Origin: Oscillospiraceae bacterium
GTDB taxonomy: Bacteria > Bacillota > Clostridia > Oscillospirales > Oscillospiraceae
Direction of reading: 5' to 3'
Assembly: GCA_017482385.1 (NCBI GenBank)
Contig: JAFUNI010000016.1
Span: forward strand, 1-64,000
Length of the DNA: 64,000 nucleotides
Position numbers and translations under genes: made by a program. Shown here piece after piece: positions 41,387 to 50,800 of the stretch; the stretch's first letter is position 1, and every line of letters starts with the position of its first letter. Under the pieces are notes generated by a model. That model was not told where the DNA came from and searched no databases. It saw nothing but the letters and a program-made list of their open reading frames with translations.

Positions 41387-42094
41387 TTACGGCAGCAGCC
41401 GTTTTGTAGTTCCTTTTAAGTAGACTTGACACTGGCGGAAGCCCTCGGCATACTCTGCGCCGCACTGGAAACCTCTGTAGCGGCAGCAGGTTTTAACCAT
41501 ATCGGGGAAATCAATACCATCGTGATCCCGCATCCATACCACCTGGGTCTCATGACACTCCAGCATCTGGAGTTTCTTGTCAATGTGGTCGGATACATCC
41601 ACATATTCCGTGGGATTAAAGTTCACACCTGCCAGGGTATCCATATAGTAGATAGGCACCAATCTTGCGGCTTTACCGGTCTTGGTGGGATAGTTGGGCA
41701 GGGTGGCAGTAAAGCTGGCATCGAATACCAACCGGGAAACTGCTGTGTGGTCGGGCATATAGTCGTTAGGGTCGTGGGTGATGATGAAATCCGGGTCCAC
41801 CTGCTGGATCACTTCCACCACTTTGTCCCGTGCTTCTTTGTTGTTGTCGTAGATCTCCAAATCGTCAAAGAAACTGTGAATGACTTCAAAGCCTGCCAAT
41901 TGGGCGGAGCGCTCTGCTTCCTTGGCCCGCATTTTGATCAGTTCATCGGGAGGGATCACCACATGGCCCAGGTTACCGCTGGACAGATGGCAGATCACAA
42001 CTCTGTCGCCCCGCTCCTTGCATTTTAAGAGCGTGCCGGCGCAGGCGATCTCCATATCGTCGGGATGACAGGAAATTACTAAAACGGTATACAT
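41387..42094 (-). CDS. PIG-L family deacetylase
   Basis: The 235-residue protein is read from the second ATG (42094), because AAGGAGG touches the first. The zinc site is complete: SCHPDDMEIACAGTL near 9 (His, Asp, Asp) and HDPNDYMPDHTAV near 108. PIG-L/LmbE enzymes remove acetyl groups from N-acetylglucosaminyl or related amido sugars. As first gene of the operon it could produce the free amino sugar that the NagB-like protein then processes. No signal peptide, so it acts in the cytoplasm. Confidence 0.85.
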   Translation of the reverse strand: MYTVLVISCHPDDMEIACAGTLLKCKERGDRVVICHLSSGNLGHVVIPPDELIKMRAKEAERSAQLAGFEVIHSFFDDLEIYDNNKEARDKVVEVIQQVDPDFIITHDPNDYMPDHTAVSRLVFDASFTATLPNYPTKTGKAARLVPIYYMDTLAGVNFNPTEYVDVSDHIDKKLQMLECHETQVVWMRDHDGIDFPDMVKTCCRYRGFQCGAEYAEGFRQCQVYLKGTTKRLLP

Positions 42095-42135
42095 ACGCAT
42101 ACCTCCTTTCTAAGGTTAGTATAAAGATTTTATAC

Positions 42136-42164
42136 TTGCAGAAAAATGGAAAATCAGATATAAT
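42136..42164 (+). promoter_or_regulatory. Promoter of the first AraC-type regulator
   Basis: TTGCAG (42136-42141), 17 bases, TATAAT (42159-42164), 32 bases before the araC-like start and within the divergent region shared with the deacetylase operon. Confidence 0.65.
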
Positions 42165-42196
42165 ACTAACAAAATCAGATAAAGTGGGTTTTGTGT

Positions 42197-43081
42197 ATGG
42201 ACAAATTTATTAGACAAGGACTGCCGGGTGTGATCCACATTCGGAAAATTATTACCATATTCTATATGGAACTGTCGAAGGACTTTCGCAATGACGGTGA
42301 GCGGCACGATTTTTGGGAAATGGTGTATATCGACAAGGGTGAAATGTTCTGCACAGCAGATAAAAACCAATTTACCTTAAAAAGCGGAGAAGTTACGTTC
42401 CACAAGCCCAATGAGTACCACAACCTATCCGGTGACGGCAAAAATGCGCCCAATGTGAGTATTTTGACCTTTGAATGTGACAGCGTGGCTATGAAGCATT
42501 TTGAGGGCAAAATTCTGCAGCTGAACGCGGAGGAAAAAAGATTGCTTTCCTTGTTGATGTCTGAGGGTTTGGCTTGCTTTCAGTTGGAAAACCCCAATAA
42601 TCCCTTGCTGCAAAATTTGCATGCGCTGCCGGATGCGCCTTTTGGCGGTTTTCAAATGATCCGCAATCTGCTGGAAATATTTCTTATCAGCCTGTATCGC
42701 CACAGAGAGAGCTTGACAAAAATAAGCCGCCAAAGCGTGCAGATCGACGGCGTGGCGGTTAATTTTGAAATTAAGGAAATTTTGGATGTGCTGCAAGCCA
42801 ATGTTTATGGCCACTTGCGCATTTCGGATGTGGCAAAGGCGGTTAGGAAGTCTGAAAGTACGGTAAAGGCCCTTTTTCGTGAATTTTATCCCGGTGGCAT
42901 TATGCATTACTACAATGGACTAAAGATCCGGGAGGCAAAAAAGCTGATTCGGGAAAATCGCCATACTTTAGCGCAGATCTCAGAACTTTTGCATTATGAT
43001 TCTCCTCAGTATTTTTCCAAATGCTTCCGGGATGCTACCAATATGAGCCCCAGTCAGTACCGCCAATCTATAATGAAATAA
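42197..43081 (+). CDS. AraC-family regulator, paralogue 1
   Basis: The 294-residue protein has a cupin-type sensor domain (20-150, with HDFWEMVYIDKGEMF and FHKPNEYHNLSG) and a C-terminal pair of helix-turn-helices (HLRISDVAKAVRKSESTVKALF and LAQISELLHYDSPQYFSKCFR, then GMSP-type NMSPSQYR). It is divergent from the PIG-L operon and upstream of the large surface-protein gene, and probably governs one or both. A second regulator of the same subfamily lies at 46270-47157, and the sensor domains align closely. Confidence 0.85.
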   Translation: MDKFIRQGLPGVIHIRKIITIFYMELSKDFRNDGERHDFWEMVYIDKGEMFCTADKNQFTLKSGEVTFHKPNEYHNLSGDGKNAPNVSILTFECDSVAMKHFEGKILQLNAEEKRLLSLLMSEGLACFQLENPNNPLLQNLHALPDAPFGGFQMIRNLLEIFLISLYRHRESLTKISRQSVQIDGVAVNFEIKEILDVLQANVYGHLRISDVAKAVRKSESTVKALFREFYPGGIMHYYNGLKIREAKKLIRENRHTLAQISELLHYDSPQYFSKCFRDATNMSPSQYRQSIMK

Positions 43082-43111
43082 AAAATAAAATGCAGATGTA
43101 TTTCGCTTTTT

Positions 43112-43188
43112 CGAAATATTTCACCGAAATATTTTACAATAAAACTGGTATAAATCGCATTGCTTAGAGAATTCTGTATGAGTATGAT
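43112..43188 (+). promoter_or_regulatory. Direct repeats and promoter before the surface-protein gene
   Basis: CGAAATATTT occurs at 43112-43121 and again at 43125-43134, a 13-base period on one strand, typical of tandem AraC sites. TTGCTT (43160-43165), 17 bases and TATGAT (43183-43188) follow 26 bases later, the class II-like position for activation. Confidence 0.6.
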
Positions 43189-43291
43189 ATAGTAAATCAT
43201 ATCCGGAAAGGAATCGATTTGTGAAAAGCCCCTTGCTTTGATATTGATGATTGCGAACACCTTATTTCTCAATGACGAAAGGAAGAGAAAA

Positions 43292-46213
43292 ATGAAAAAA
43301 GCCCTTGTACTGCTTCTGCTTTTGGCGATGCTTGTGCCGATGGTTTTGGTGATGCCTGCCACTGCAGCTGTGGAAAAACAGCCCTTCTATGCCTTAGGCT
43401 GGTCCAAATTTGATACCGAAACCTACCCACACCTGTACGGCCTGGTGGAAACCCGGTTTTCCCCCATTGGCGGCGCTGCTAGAATGGGCAATATGATCTA
43501 CGGTCAGTACACCGATAAGGAAGTAACCGAGGTGGCCCAGGGCATAAAAACCGAAATGGATAAGCGCCCCGCCGGCACCCGCTACTGGCACGTCTTCGGG
43601 CCTACCAGTATTCTGAAGCCCCTGGCCGAGGATGTGGTGTATCTGGACGAGGGCGTGGAACAGATGAAGGATATGTTCACTGCCATTCTTAAAAAGCTCA
43701 AAGAGATGAAATGCCCCTTAGATGGCGTGGTCATCGATACGGAGTACTTCGGTATGGGCGCCTGGAATCTGTATGCCAATACCGAGCACAACGACAACAA
43801 CTACCAGACAAACAAAAACATCTATGCTGATATTGTCAAGGACAAGCGCTATAAGACCCAGATTCGCCCCTTGCTGGAAGAGTACGGCTTCCCCTTCTGG
43901 CCCAACCCTGCAGGCGAGAAGTCCGAGATCTATACCATCTGCTACCTCAACAAGGGCGAGCAGATAGAATTGGCCAAGAGCATCTGGAATACTGTGCTGC
44001 GTGTTCACCTGAACAATTATGCCAACCAGTGGTGCTACGAGCCTTTGAAGGAATACTACCCCAACGCATCCCTGTCCGACTACCAGTCCCACGACTCCAA
44101 GTCCTGGATGAAGCTTTACGGCATCGATGATGACGGCGTGGCTCTGACCGGCGGTAACTCCATCAAGGTGGGTACTGCCTCCTGCTTCAGCTACTACTAT
44201 GCCCGTCCCGGCTCCACTTTCTTTAACGAGCATAAGCAGTACGCATCCTTTAACGATGCTGTCTACGAGGCATCTGCCTTCAACGGACTGCTCTACGATG
44301 TGAATTTCACCCGGCATATGCTTTCCTCCACCGATACCAAGCAGATCGCGCCCTGGATCACCTCCTATCTGTACGGCGGCAAGAAGGCATCCTCTATGGC
44401 CTACACCCCCTACTACACCGAGCTTTTGTACCATTTGGGTATGTTTGACCCGGAGCCTTTCCTGTCCTATACCTATGTCAATGAGTATGCAGAGGAGGGC
44501 CAGGCTGCCAGCTATACATCCCCCAAGTACTTAAAAACCCAACAGGTTATGAACGAAATTATGAAGGCGCTGAGCGATGTGGCAGGCTACTCCGACCGCA
44601 AGCCCATCGAGCTGCCCCAGTACTGGAACGCAGAGTATGTGGTGTCCGGTATGTATGCAAACGGCCGGAATATCTGGCGTATTACCCCCAACACCGACGA
44701 GATCTCTTTGGAAGGCTTCATGCTGAAGAGCGTGGACCCCACCTTCCGCGTAAAGGGTCAGACCATCACCTTCCCCGGCGGCAAGATTCTGAAGGATGCC
44801 ACCATCAGCGAGGTTGGCTCCTGCGGCTACTGGGTGGAAACCAAGGCGGGTGTGAACCCTGTTATGACCGCCGAAAAAGACCGCTACGCCAACTACCCCT
44901 CCTATGTGGAGGACTTCAACAGCTACGCAAACGGCACATTGAATATCGACAAGATGCGTGAGTCCTATGCCTGGAATTACGGCGGCGGCGATGTCAACAT
45001 CGTGACCTCCGGATCCGGCAAGGCCATTGCCCTTACCGGTGGCGCCCGTATCCAAAATATAACCGTTCCCGCTAAGATCACCGCCGGCGATTCCTATGCC
45101 AAAAATCAGACCTGGGAGCTGACCGTGACCATCCCTGCCGGCCTGTCTGCCGATGCTGAAGTTTGCTTGCTCCAATATGCCGGCGCAAACTCCTCTAAGA
45201 TCGACGGCGCCATCAAGATCCAGAACGGCAAGGTTTCCTATGGCGAATATGTAGATAACACCGCGGTATATCGGCATTTGACAGACATTACCCCCGGTAC
45301 CTATACCGTCAAGCGGGTGTTGAACTTTGCGGATTTCACTTACAGCGTGTATCTGCTGGATGCTAAGGGCAAGGAGATCGCCTCTGCCAAGAATGTGAAA
45401 TCCCCCACCTTCACCACCATCAGCGCCATCAGCTTCTTCACCAAGAATGCCGACAAGGCCGTGGTGTTTGACAACTATAAGCTCTATCCCTCCGGTATCA
45501 CCACCGATTTTGAGCTTTACGATGCCGCTACCGGTACAAATGTCAAGGGCAAAGATGCGGAGAAAGCAAGAAGCAGAAGTACCGCTTACCGTCTGTCCTG
45601 GCTCAACGGCTCCGATGCGGAAAAGACTGTCACCGTGGTGGCCGCCGTCTATGAGGGCGGCAATCTGAAGGCAGAAAAGGCCGTGAAGACCCTGAGCATG
45701 AAGCCCGGCTGTGACGGTGTGGAGACCGGTATCGTGGAGGTAAAAGCCGGCCAAAGTGTAAAGGTCTACCTGGATGACGGCAGCCAGAGCAATGGGGACA
45801 GCTCAAAACCCGACACTGCCGAAACGACCCCTGTGGCCACAGAGGAAACCGAGGACACATCCGCTACCAAGGCAACAAAGGCAACCAAGCCCAAGCTCAC
45901 AAAACCCACCAGAGCCTCCAAGGCAACAAAGGCTACCAAAGCGCCCACCAAGGCTACCCAGCCCGGCGCAACCGTGGAACCTAATGTCACCGAAGATGCC
46001 GGTGAGACCTTGATGACAGAAGCTGTTGACGAGACCTTGTCTTCTGTTGATACCCAAGCTACAGCCGCAACTGTTTCGGGGGATTCTCCGGATGAACCCA
46101 AGGGCAAGAATACAATTGTCGTCGTTGCCATCATAGCGGTAGTTTTGGCAGTTGCCGGAGTAGTCACATGGCTTTGCATCCAAAAGAAAAAACAGAAAAA
46201 GACTGAGGAATAA
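43292..46213 (+). CDS. Large membrane-anchored surface protein of unknown function
   Basis: Read from ATG 43292 behind AAAGGAAGAG, which puts a clean signal peptide (KKALVLLLLLAMLVPMVLV, cleavage after ATA-A near 26) at the start. The 973-residue protein then has a domain with DGVVIDTEYFGMGAW near 146 that resembles the strand-end acid of a TIM-barrel glycoside hydrolase. A beta-rich region follows (about 540-760, concanavalin/laminin-like in pattern), then a Thr/Lys/Pro stalk (857-891) and a C-terminal membrane anchor (IVVVAIIAVVLAVAGVV) with a lysine-rich inner tail. I recognise no family. Flanking AraC regulators suggest a sugar- or glycan-related enzyme. Confidence 0.7.
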   Translation: MKKALVLLLLLAMLVPMVLVMPATAAVEKQPFYALGWSKFDTETYPHLYGLVETRFSPIGGAARMGNMIYGQYTDKEVTEVAQGIKTEMDKRPAGTRYWHVFGPTSILKPLAEDVVYLDEGVEQMKDMFTAILKKLKEMKCPLDGVVIDTEYFGMGAWNLYANTEHNDNNYQTNKNIYADIVKDKRYKTQIRPLLEEYGFPFWPNPAGEKSEIYTICYLNKGEQIELAKSIWNTVLRVHLNNYANQWCYEPLKEYYPNASLSDYQSHDSKSWMKLYGIDDDGVALTGGNSIKVGTASCFSYYYARPGSTFFNEHKQYASFNDAVYEASAFNGLLYDVNFTRHMLSSTDTKQIAPWITSYLYGGKKASSMAYTPYYTELLYHLGMFDPEPFLSYTYVNEYAEEGQAASYTSPKYLKTQQVMNEIMKALSDVAGYSDRKPIELPQYWNAEYVVSGMYANGRNIWRITPNTDEISLEGFMLKSVDPTFRVKGQTITFPGGKILKDATISEVGSCGYWVETKAGVNPVMTAEKDRYANYPSYVEDFNSYANGTLNIDKMRESYAWNYGGGDVNIVTSGSGKAIALTGGARIQNITVPAKITAGDSYAKNQTWELTVTIPAGLSADAEVCLLQYAGANSSKIDGAIKIQNGKVSYGEYVDNTAVYRHLTDITPGTYTVKRVLNFADFTYSVYLLDAKGKEIASAKNVKSPTFTTISAISFFTKNADKAVVFDNYKLYPSGITTDFELYDAATGTNVKGKDAEKARSRSTAYRLSWLNGSDAEKTVTVVAAVYEGGNLKAEKAVKTLSMKPGCDGVETGIVEVKAGQSVKVYLDDGSQSNGDSSKPDTAETTPVATEETEDTSATKATKATKPKLTKPTRASKATKATKAPTKATQPGATVEPNVTEDAGETLMTEAVDETLSSVDTQATAATVSGDSPDEPKGKNTIVVVAIIAVVLAVAGVVTWLCIQKKKQKKTEE

Positions 46214-46218
46214 TGAAA

Positions 46219-46248
46219 CGCCCGGAACGGATTTGTCCGTTCCGGGCG
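46219..46248. terminator. Bidirectional terminator
   Basis: Perfect 13-base stem CGCCCGGAACGGA/TCCGTTCCGGGCG with a TTTG loop between convergent genes. Confidence 0.8.
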
Positions 46249-46269
46249 AAATATATAAATGCATCTGGT

Positions 46270-47157
46270 TTATTTCTTGTCAAAGGCGTGGATCATACGA
46301 GAGTATTCCTTGGGTGACATACCGGTAACCTTTTTGAAAACATTGCAAAAATATGCCGGCTCACTGAAGCCTAAGGCATCGGAAATGGTACTGTTGGTTA
46401 AACCGCCGTTGTCCCGGATCATCTTCTTGGATTCTTCTACCCGCAGCTCTGCCAGAAAGGTGAAGATGGTCTTTCCTGTAACGGCCTTGAATTGGGTGCA
46501 AAGAACGGTCTTTCCGTATCCTGTTTTTTCAGATAGCTCGGTCAGAGAAAAACGGGTAGTCAAATGTTTTCGGAGAAAAACGATTACATCATTGGTGAGT
46601 TTGTCTTCATAGTGGATAAGACTTTGCGCCTGGTCAATTGTTTTAGCGTGATCCTTTCGCAGCAGCCGTATGATCAGCTCCTCCAAAGCGGACTGGATTA
46701 TCTGCATACTGCCGATAGGCGCATTGCTTTTGGGCCGCATTTGCTTCAGATAAGGGTCAAGCTTGGGCAATTCAAAGGCTTTGTCAGCTTCCGAAAAGGC
46801 CTTGGCAATCAAGCGTTTCTCATAGGGGTTCAGTTTGTAAACTGAATCCTGAAGCTGGTTTATGGCCTCGGAGTGACACTCGAAGGACAAAATGCACAGA
46901 TTGGCATCGGTGCTTTGATCTGCAGTGAGCCGGTGAGGAACCATAGGTTTATAGAAGATGAGGTCGCCTTGAAACAGCTCATGTTTTATATCTCCGGCAT
47001 GGCAGAACAAATGTCCTTTGTCTACATAGTGCAGCTCCCAAAAATTATGGGATTCTCCGGGGTAATAGAAGTCCTTGGTCAACTCGAAATAGTGAGCGGT
47101 TATGATTTTGGAGACGTTTACTGCCTTTTCGATTTTATACTTATAATATTTTTCCAT
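46270..47157 (-). CDS. AraC-family regulator, paralogue 2
   Basis: This 295-residue protein is a clear relative of the regulator at 42197: the sensor half reads SHNFWELHYVDKGHLF where the other reads RHDFWEMVYIDKGEMF, and FYKPMVPHRL matches FHKPNEYHNL. The C-terminal helix-turn-helices are RFSLTELSEKTGYGKTVLCTQF and NSTISDALGFSEPAYFCNVFK with TGMSPKEYSR. It is convergent with the surface-protein gene. The two regulators may respond to related ligands, or one may control the other. Confidence 0.85.
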   Translation of the reverse strand: MEKYYKYKIEKAVNVSKIITAHYFELTKDFYYPGESHNFWELHYVDKGHLFCHAGDIKHELFQGDLIFYKPMVPHRLTADQSTDANLCILSFECHSEAINQLQDSVYKLNPYEKRLIAKAFSEADKAFELPKLDPYLKQMRPKSNAPIGSMQIIQSALEELIIRLLRKDHAKTIDQAQSLIHYEDKLTNDVIVFLRKHLTTRFSLTELSEKTGYGKTVLCTQFKAVTGKTIFTFLAELRVEESKKMIRDNGGLTNSTISDALGFSEPAYFCNVFKKVTGMSPKEYSRMIHAFDKK

Positions 47158-47193
47158 ATGATTATTGCTATTTTGTCGATATATTCTGTGATT

Positions 47194-48255
47194 TTAATAG
47201 GTTTCTGTAATCGTTCCGCTGCCGACCACCATATCCCCATCGTACAGGACAACGGTCTGTCCCGGGGTGATGGCTCTTTGCGGTTCGTCAAAAACAACTT
47301 TTGCGTTGCCGTCTTCTGCAGGATATACCGTTGCAGGCTGGGGGATGTGCCGATACCTCGCCTTGGTCATAACCCGAATGGGTTCGGTCAAAGCAGGGAA
47401 GGGGAGCCAGTTCCAATCCCTAGCCACCAAGGTGGAGGTGAACAGTGCTTCCTCCGGGCCAATCGTTACTGTGTTGGCAGCCATATCCTTGCTGCATACA
47501 TACACCGGCGCGCCCATGGCGATGCCCAAACCCTTTCGCTGGCCTAAAGTGTAGCCGATAGCGCCTGTATGTTTACCGACCACCTTGCCTTGCAGATCCA
47601 AATAATCTCCGGCGGGATATGCCTTGCCGGTATAGCGGCAGATAAAAGCTTTATAATCCCCATCCGGAATGAAACAAATATCCTGGCTGTCCCGCTTTTT
47701 GGCATTGAGAAAACCTTGTTTTTCTGCAATTTCCCGAATTTCTGCCTTGGTGTATTCCCCTAAGGGAAACCGCACATGGGAGAGCTGGTATTGATTTAAG
47801 CAGGCAAGAAAATAGGACTGATCCTTGCTTTCGTCGGCGGCTTTGTACAGCAAAAACCTACCGTTTTTTTCGTCCTGCCGGATCTTGGCATAATGGCCGG
47901 TAACAATGCAGTCACAGCCTAATTCCAAGGCTTTGTCCAGCAGATAAGAAAACTTAATATGCTTGTTGCACTGAATGCAGGGGTTTGGGGTCAGACCCTC
48001 TTCATAGCAACGAATAAAATCTTCTACCACATCCTGCCGAAAGGCTTCCGTGGCATCTAAAATGTGAAAATCCATTCCAAGACGTGTGGCAACAGCTTTG
48101 GCATCCATGATGCTTTGCTGGGAGTAAGCGTCGCCCAAAACATCCGGTCCGCACATTTGCGCAGTTGCGCCGATGCAGTTTAGGCCATCCAGTTGGGAGA
48201 GATATGCGGCCACAGAACTGTCCACACCGCCACTCATGGCGATCATCGCTACCAA
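47194..48255 (-). CDS. mnmA: tRNA-specific 2-thiouridylase MnmA
   Basis: The PP-loop ATP site AMSGGVDSSVAA is near the N-terminus. The two catalytic cysteines lie in NPCIQCNKHIKF and SQDICFI, and the tRNA-binding HTGAIGYTLGQRKGLG is intact. MnmA thiolates U34 of tRNA-Lys, -Glu and -Gln. Start choice: AAGGAGG at 48264-48270 fits the TTG at 48255 (eight-base spacing), while ATG 48246 would be too far and GTG 48264 overlaps the site, so I take the TTG, giving 353 residues. The gene stands alone between an AraC gene and a divergent lysozyme gene. Confidence 0.9.
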   Translation of the reverse strand: MVAMIAMSGGVDSSVAAYLSQLDGLNCIGATAQMCGPDVLGDAYSQQSIMDAKAVATRLGMDFHILDATEAFRQDVVEDFIRCYEEGLTPNPCIQCNKHIKFSYLLDKALELGCDCIVTGHYAKIRQDEKNGRFLLYKAADESKDQSYFLACLNQYQLSHVRFPLGEYTKAEIREIAEKQGFLNAKKRDSQDICFIPDGDYKAFICRYTGKAYPAGDYLDLQGKVVGKHTGAIGYTLGQRKGLGIAMGAPVYVCSKDMAANTVTIGPEEALFTSTLVARDWNWLPFPALTEPIRVMTKARYRHIPQPATVYPAEDGNAKVVFDEPQRAITPGQTVVLYDGDMVVGSGTITETY

Positions 48256-48472
48256 TTGCAACACCTCCTTGTAAAGATGTGCCTATCTTATCACATAAAA
48301 AACCGAAATGCAACGAAATTGCCCTTGGAAAGTATAACCGATAAAATTATGTTAACTTGCAGGATAAACATAATTTGTAAAAATATGGAAATAAATGCCT
48401 AAAATAATACAGAATAGGAAACATTTTTGCGGTAAAATCGGTAACAAACGTGTAACAATTGCGAAAAAAAGG

Positions 48473-48501
48473 TTGCAATAACGCGTTATGTCTGCTATAA
48501 T
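48473..48501 (+). promoter_or_regulatory. Lysozyme-gene promoter with palindrome in the spacer
   Basis: TTGCAA (48473-48478), 17 bases, TATAAT (48496-48501). The spacer includes the perfect 12-base palindrome ATAACGCGTTAT (48478-48489), a probable repressor or activator site. The remaining 200 bases back to mnmA are AT-rich and show nothing else. Confidence 0.65.
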
Positions 48502-48535
48502 GGTTGCGCAAAGAAACTGAAAGGAGTACATATTG

Positions 48536-50797
48536 GTGAAGAAACGAATTACCAGCTTGTTACTGGCGGTGATTATGCTGCTCAGCATTCTGCCTGCTAC
48601 AGCCTGGGCAGAAACGACACAAAGTACTACCGCGCCCACAACGGCGCCTACAACAGAACCGACTACCGCGCCTACCACGGCGCCGACTACCAAACCCACA
48701 ACCAAGGCCACTACTGCGCCTACCACAAAGGCAACAACGGCTCCCACGACTGCGCCTACCACGAAGCCCACTACCAAGGCTACCGTGGCGCCCACTGTGA
48801 AGCCCACCATTGCAAGCCAGCCTACTGAGCCCGGTATGCATGCCAGCAATGACTGCATCCGTGTGCTGAAAGCAGAGGAAGGCTTCAGCAGAAAGCCCTA
48901 TTGGGATTACACCCAGTACACTGTGGGTTATGGCACAAGCTGCCCCAGCGATATGGTCCAGTACTATACCCAAAACGGCATCACCGAAAAGGAAGCTGAA
49001 ACCCTGCTTCGTAATCACCTCATCAAGATCGAGCGGGATATCAACAAAAAGGTTATTGATAAGTATGGCCTTAAGCTGACGCAGAACCAGTTTGATGCGC
49101 TGGTGCTGTTCTCCTTTAACTGTGGTACCGGTTGGTGCTATGAAACCAACGGCACATTCCATACAGCCATTGCAAAGGGTTATAAAGGCAACGATCTGAT
49201 CCGGGCCTTTGCCCTGTGGTGCAGTGCCGGCGGTGAGATCAAGAGCTTCCTGCTGCGCCGCCGCCTGAGCGAGGCAAATATATATCTCAACGGCGTTTAC
49301 AGCCAAAATCCTCCGGATCATTATTGTTATGTTCTTTATGATGCCAATGGTGGCACAACCAGTCCCCGGAGCCAGGGCTATGATGCCAAGCTTACAGCCA
49401 AGCCCTTCCCGACTCCCACCTATGCAGGTTATACCTTCCAGGGCTGGTTCACCGCTAAGTCCGGCGGCACCAAGGTTACTGTTCTGAATGCCTCCACCAA
49501 GGGCAAGACCCTGTATGCCCAGTGGAAGGACGCCGGCGGAAAAGCGCCTGTTGAGAATAATACTACAAAGCAGGATCCTGTAAATATTACCGTAACCGGT
49601 GTTGATGTAAACCTGCGCCAGGGACCCGGCACCAACTATACAAGAGTGGGTGTGGCTACCAAGGGCGATAAGCTGACCATCACAGAAACCGCTACCGGCA
49701 CCGGATACCTTTGGGGTAAATCCGAAAAGGGCTGGATCGCTCTGCAGTACACCAATTACGAAACTGTTATCAACAGCCAGGCCACCAAGCCAACGGCAGC
49801 AACCACCGCAACTGCCAAGCCTACTGCTGCTACCACAGCTACTGCTAAGCCCACCGTAGCGCCTACTACCGCCCCTGCAAAGCCGGAGCAGACTAAGGTC
49901 ACCGGCATTACCAATGTGCAGGAATGGCTGCGCGTCCGTAATGGCCCCGGTACATCCTATTCTGTCGCCGGTTACCTTGGCCCCAAGGAAAAGGTGGAGA
50001 TCCTGGAGCAGAAGACTGTGGGCGCAACGACCTGGGGTCGTATTACCAAGGGCTGGATCAGCCTGGACTATGTGATCCTGGATAAGCCTGCAAGCGGCAG
50101 CACCGGCAATACTGGCAGTACCGGCGCACAAACCGGCAAGGTAACTGCCACAGAGCTGCTGATCCGCAGTGGCCCCGGTACGACCTATTCCATTGTCAGC
50201 TACTTGACCCAAGGCGCATCCGTTACGATTACGGAACGCAAGACCAACGGCTCTTTGGAGTGGGGTAAGATAGCCAACGGCTGGATCTGCATCAACTATG
50301 TGAAGTTCGATCAGACCACCAGCACTGGTAATGCCGGCAACACAACCACCCAGCCCACAACACCGGCAAATGCTGTGACGGGCACTGTAAATGTTCAGGA
50401 ATGGCTTCGCATTCGCAGCGGCCCCGGTACATCCTATGCGGTGGCAGGCTACCTGTCTCCCAAGCAGAAGGTGACCATCACCGAGCAGAAAACTGTTGGC
50501 GGTATGAAGTGGGGCAAGATCGTAGAAGGCTGGATTTCCATGGATTATGTGATCCTGGATAAGGCGCAGACCCAGACAACGCCTACCACGCCCTCAACAC
50601 CTTCTACCCAAAAGACCACCAAGACCATCATTGCCGACTGCCTGCGGGTACGCAGAGATGCCGGTACCAACAATGCCATTGTAGGATATCTGTACTATGG
50701 TTCTAAAGTAGATATTTTGGAAACCAAGAAGGCTTCTGACGGTGCCTCCTGGGGCAGAATTGCTACCGGCTGGATCCATATGGGCTATACAAAGTAA
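48536..50797 (+). CDS. Secreted GH24 lysozyme with InlB B-repeat and five SH3 domains
   Basis: I take GTG 48536 (nine bases after AAAGGAG); TTG 48533 is possible. The 753-residue protein has a signal peptide (ITSLLLAVIMLLSILPATAWA), a Thr/Ala/Pro-rich stalk (27-95), and a GH24 muramidase (105-258) with the catalytic Glu in LKAEEGF, the YTVGYGT strand and a LVLFSFNCG helix. An InlB B-type repeat follows (265-331, ending KTLYAQW), then five bacterial SH3 domains, each with an LRxGPGTxY-like signature (about 350, 455, 535, 615, 695), separated by Thr/Pro linkers. It should bind and cut peptidoglycan, as an autolysin or a weapon. No membrane anchor. Confidence 0.9.
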   Translation: MKKRITSLLLAVIMLLSILPATAWAETTQSTTAPTTAPTTEPTTAPTTAPTTKPTTKATTAPTTKATTAPTTAPTTKPTTKATVAPTVKPTIASQPTEPGMHASNDCIRVLKAEEGFSRKPYWDYTQYTVGYGTSCPSDMVQYYTQNGITEKEAETLLRNHLIKIERDINKKVIDKYGLKLTQNQFDALVLFSFNCGTGWCYETNGTFHTAIAKGYKGNDLIRAFALWCSAGGEIKSFLLRRRLSEANIYLNGVYSQNPPDHYCYVLYDANGGTTSPRSQGYDAKLTAKPFPTPTYAGYTFQGWFTAKSGGTKVTVLNASTKGKTLYAQWKDAGGKAPVENNTTKQDPVNITVTGVDVNLRQGPGTNYTRVGVATKGDKLTITETATGTGYLWGKSEKGWIALQYTNYETVINSQATKPTAATTATAKPTAATTATAKPTVAPTTAPAKPEQTKVTGITNVQEWLRVRNGPGTSYSVAGYLGPKEKVEILEQKTVGATTWGRITKGWISLDYVILDKPASGSTGNTGSTGAQTGKVTATELLIRSGPGTTYSIVSYLTQGASVTITERKTNGSLEWGKIANGWICINYVKFDQTTSTGNAGNTTTQPTTPANAVTGTVNVQEWLRIRSGPGTSYAVAGYLSPKQKVTITEQKTVGGMKWGKIVEGWISMDYVILDKAQTQTTPTTPSTPSTQKTTKTIIADCLRVRRDAGTNNAIVGYLYYGSKVDILETKKASDGASWGRIATGWIHMGYTK

Positions 50798-50800
50798 TGT

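Noticed and set aside
44531-45754. Antisense frame of 407 codons opposite the surface-protein gene
   Set aside because: Product is a low-complexity Gly/His/Ile mirror of GC-biased codons; no start signal.
48615-48815. Short repeated DNA units that could suggest a CRISPR array
   Set aside because: They are in-frame ACx/GCx/CCx codons of a Thr/Ala/Pro stalk with no spacers; no cas genes and no other array in the window.
48560-50212. Long antisense frame of 550 codons opposite the lysozyme gene
   Set aside because: It mirrors Thr/Ala/Pro-rich repeats, has no ribosome binding site or family motif, and the sense gene is certain.
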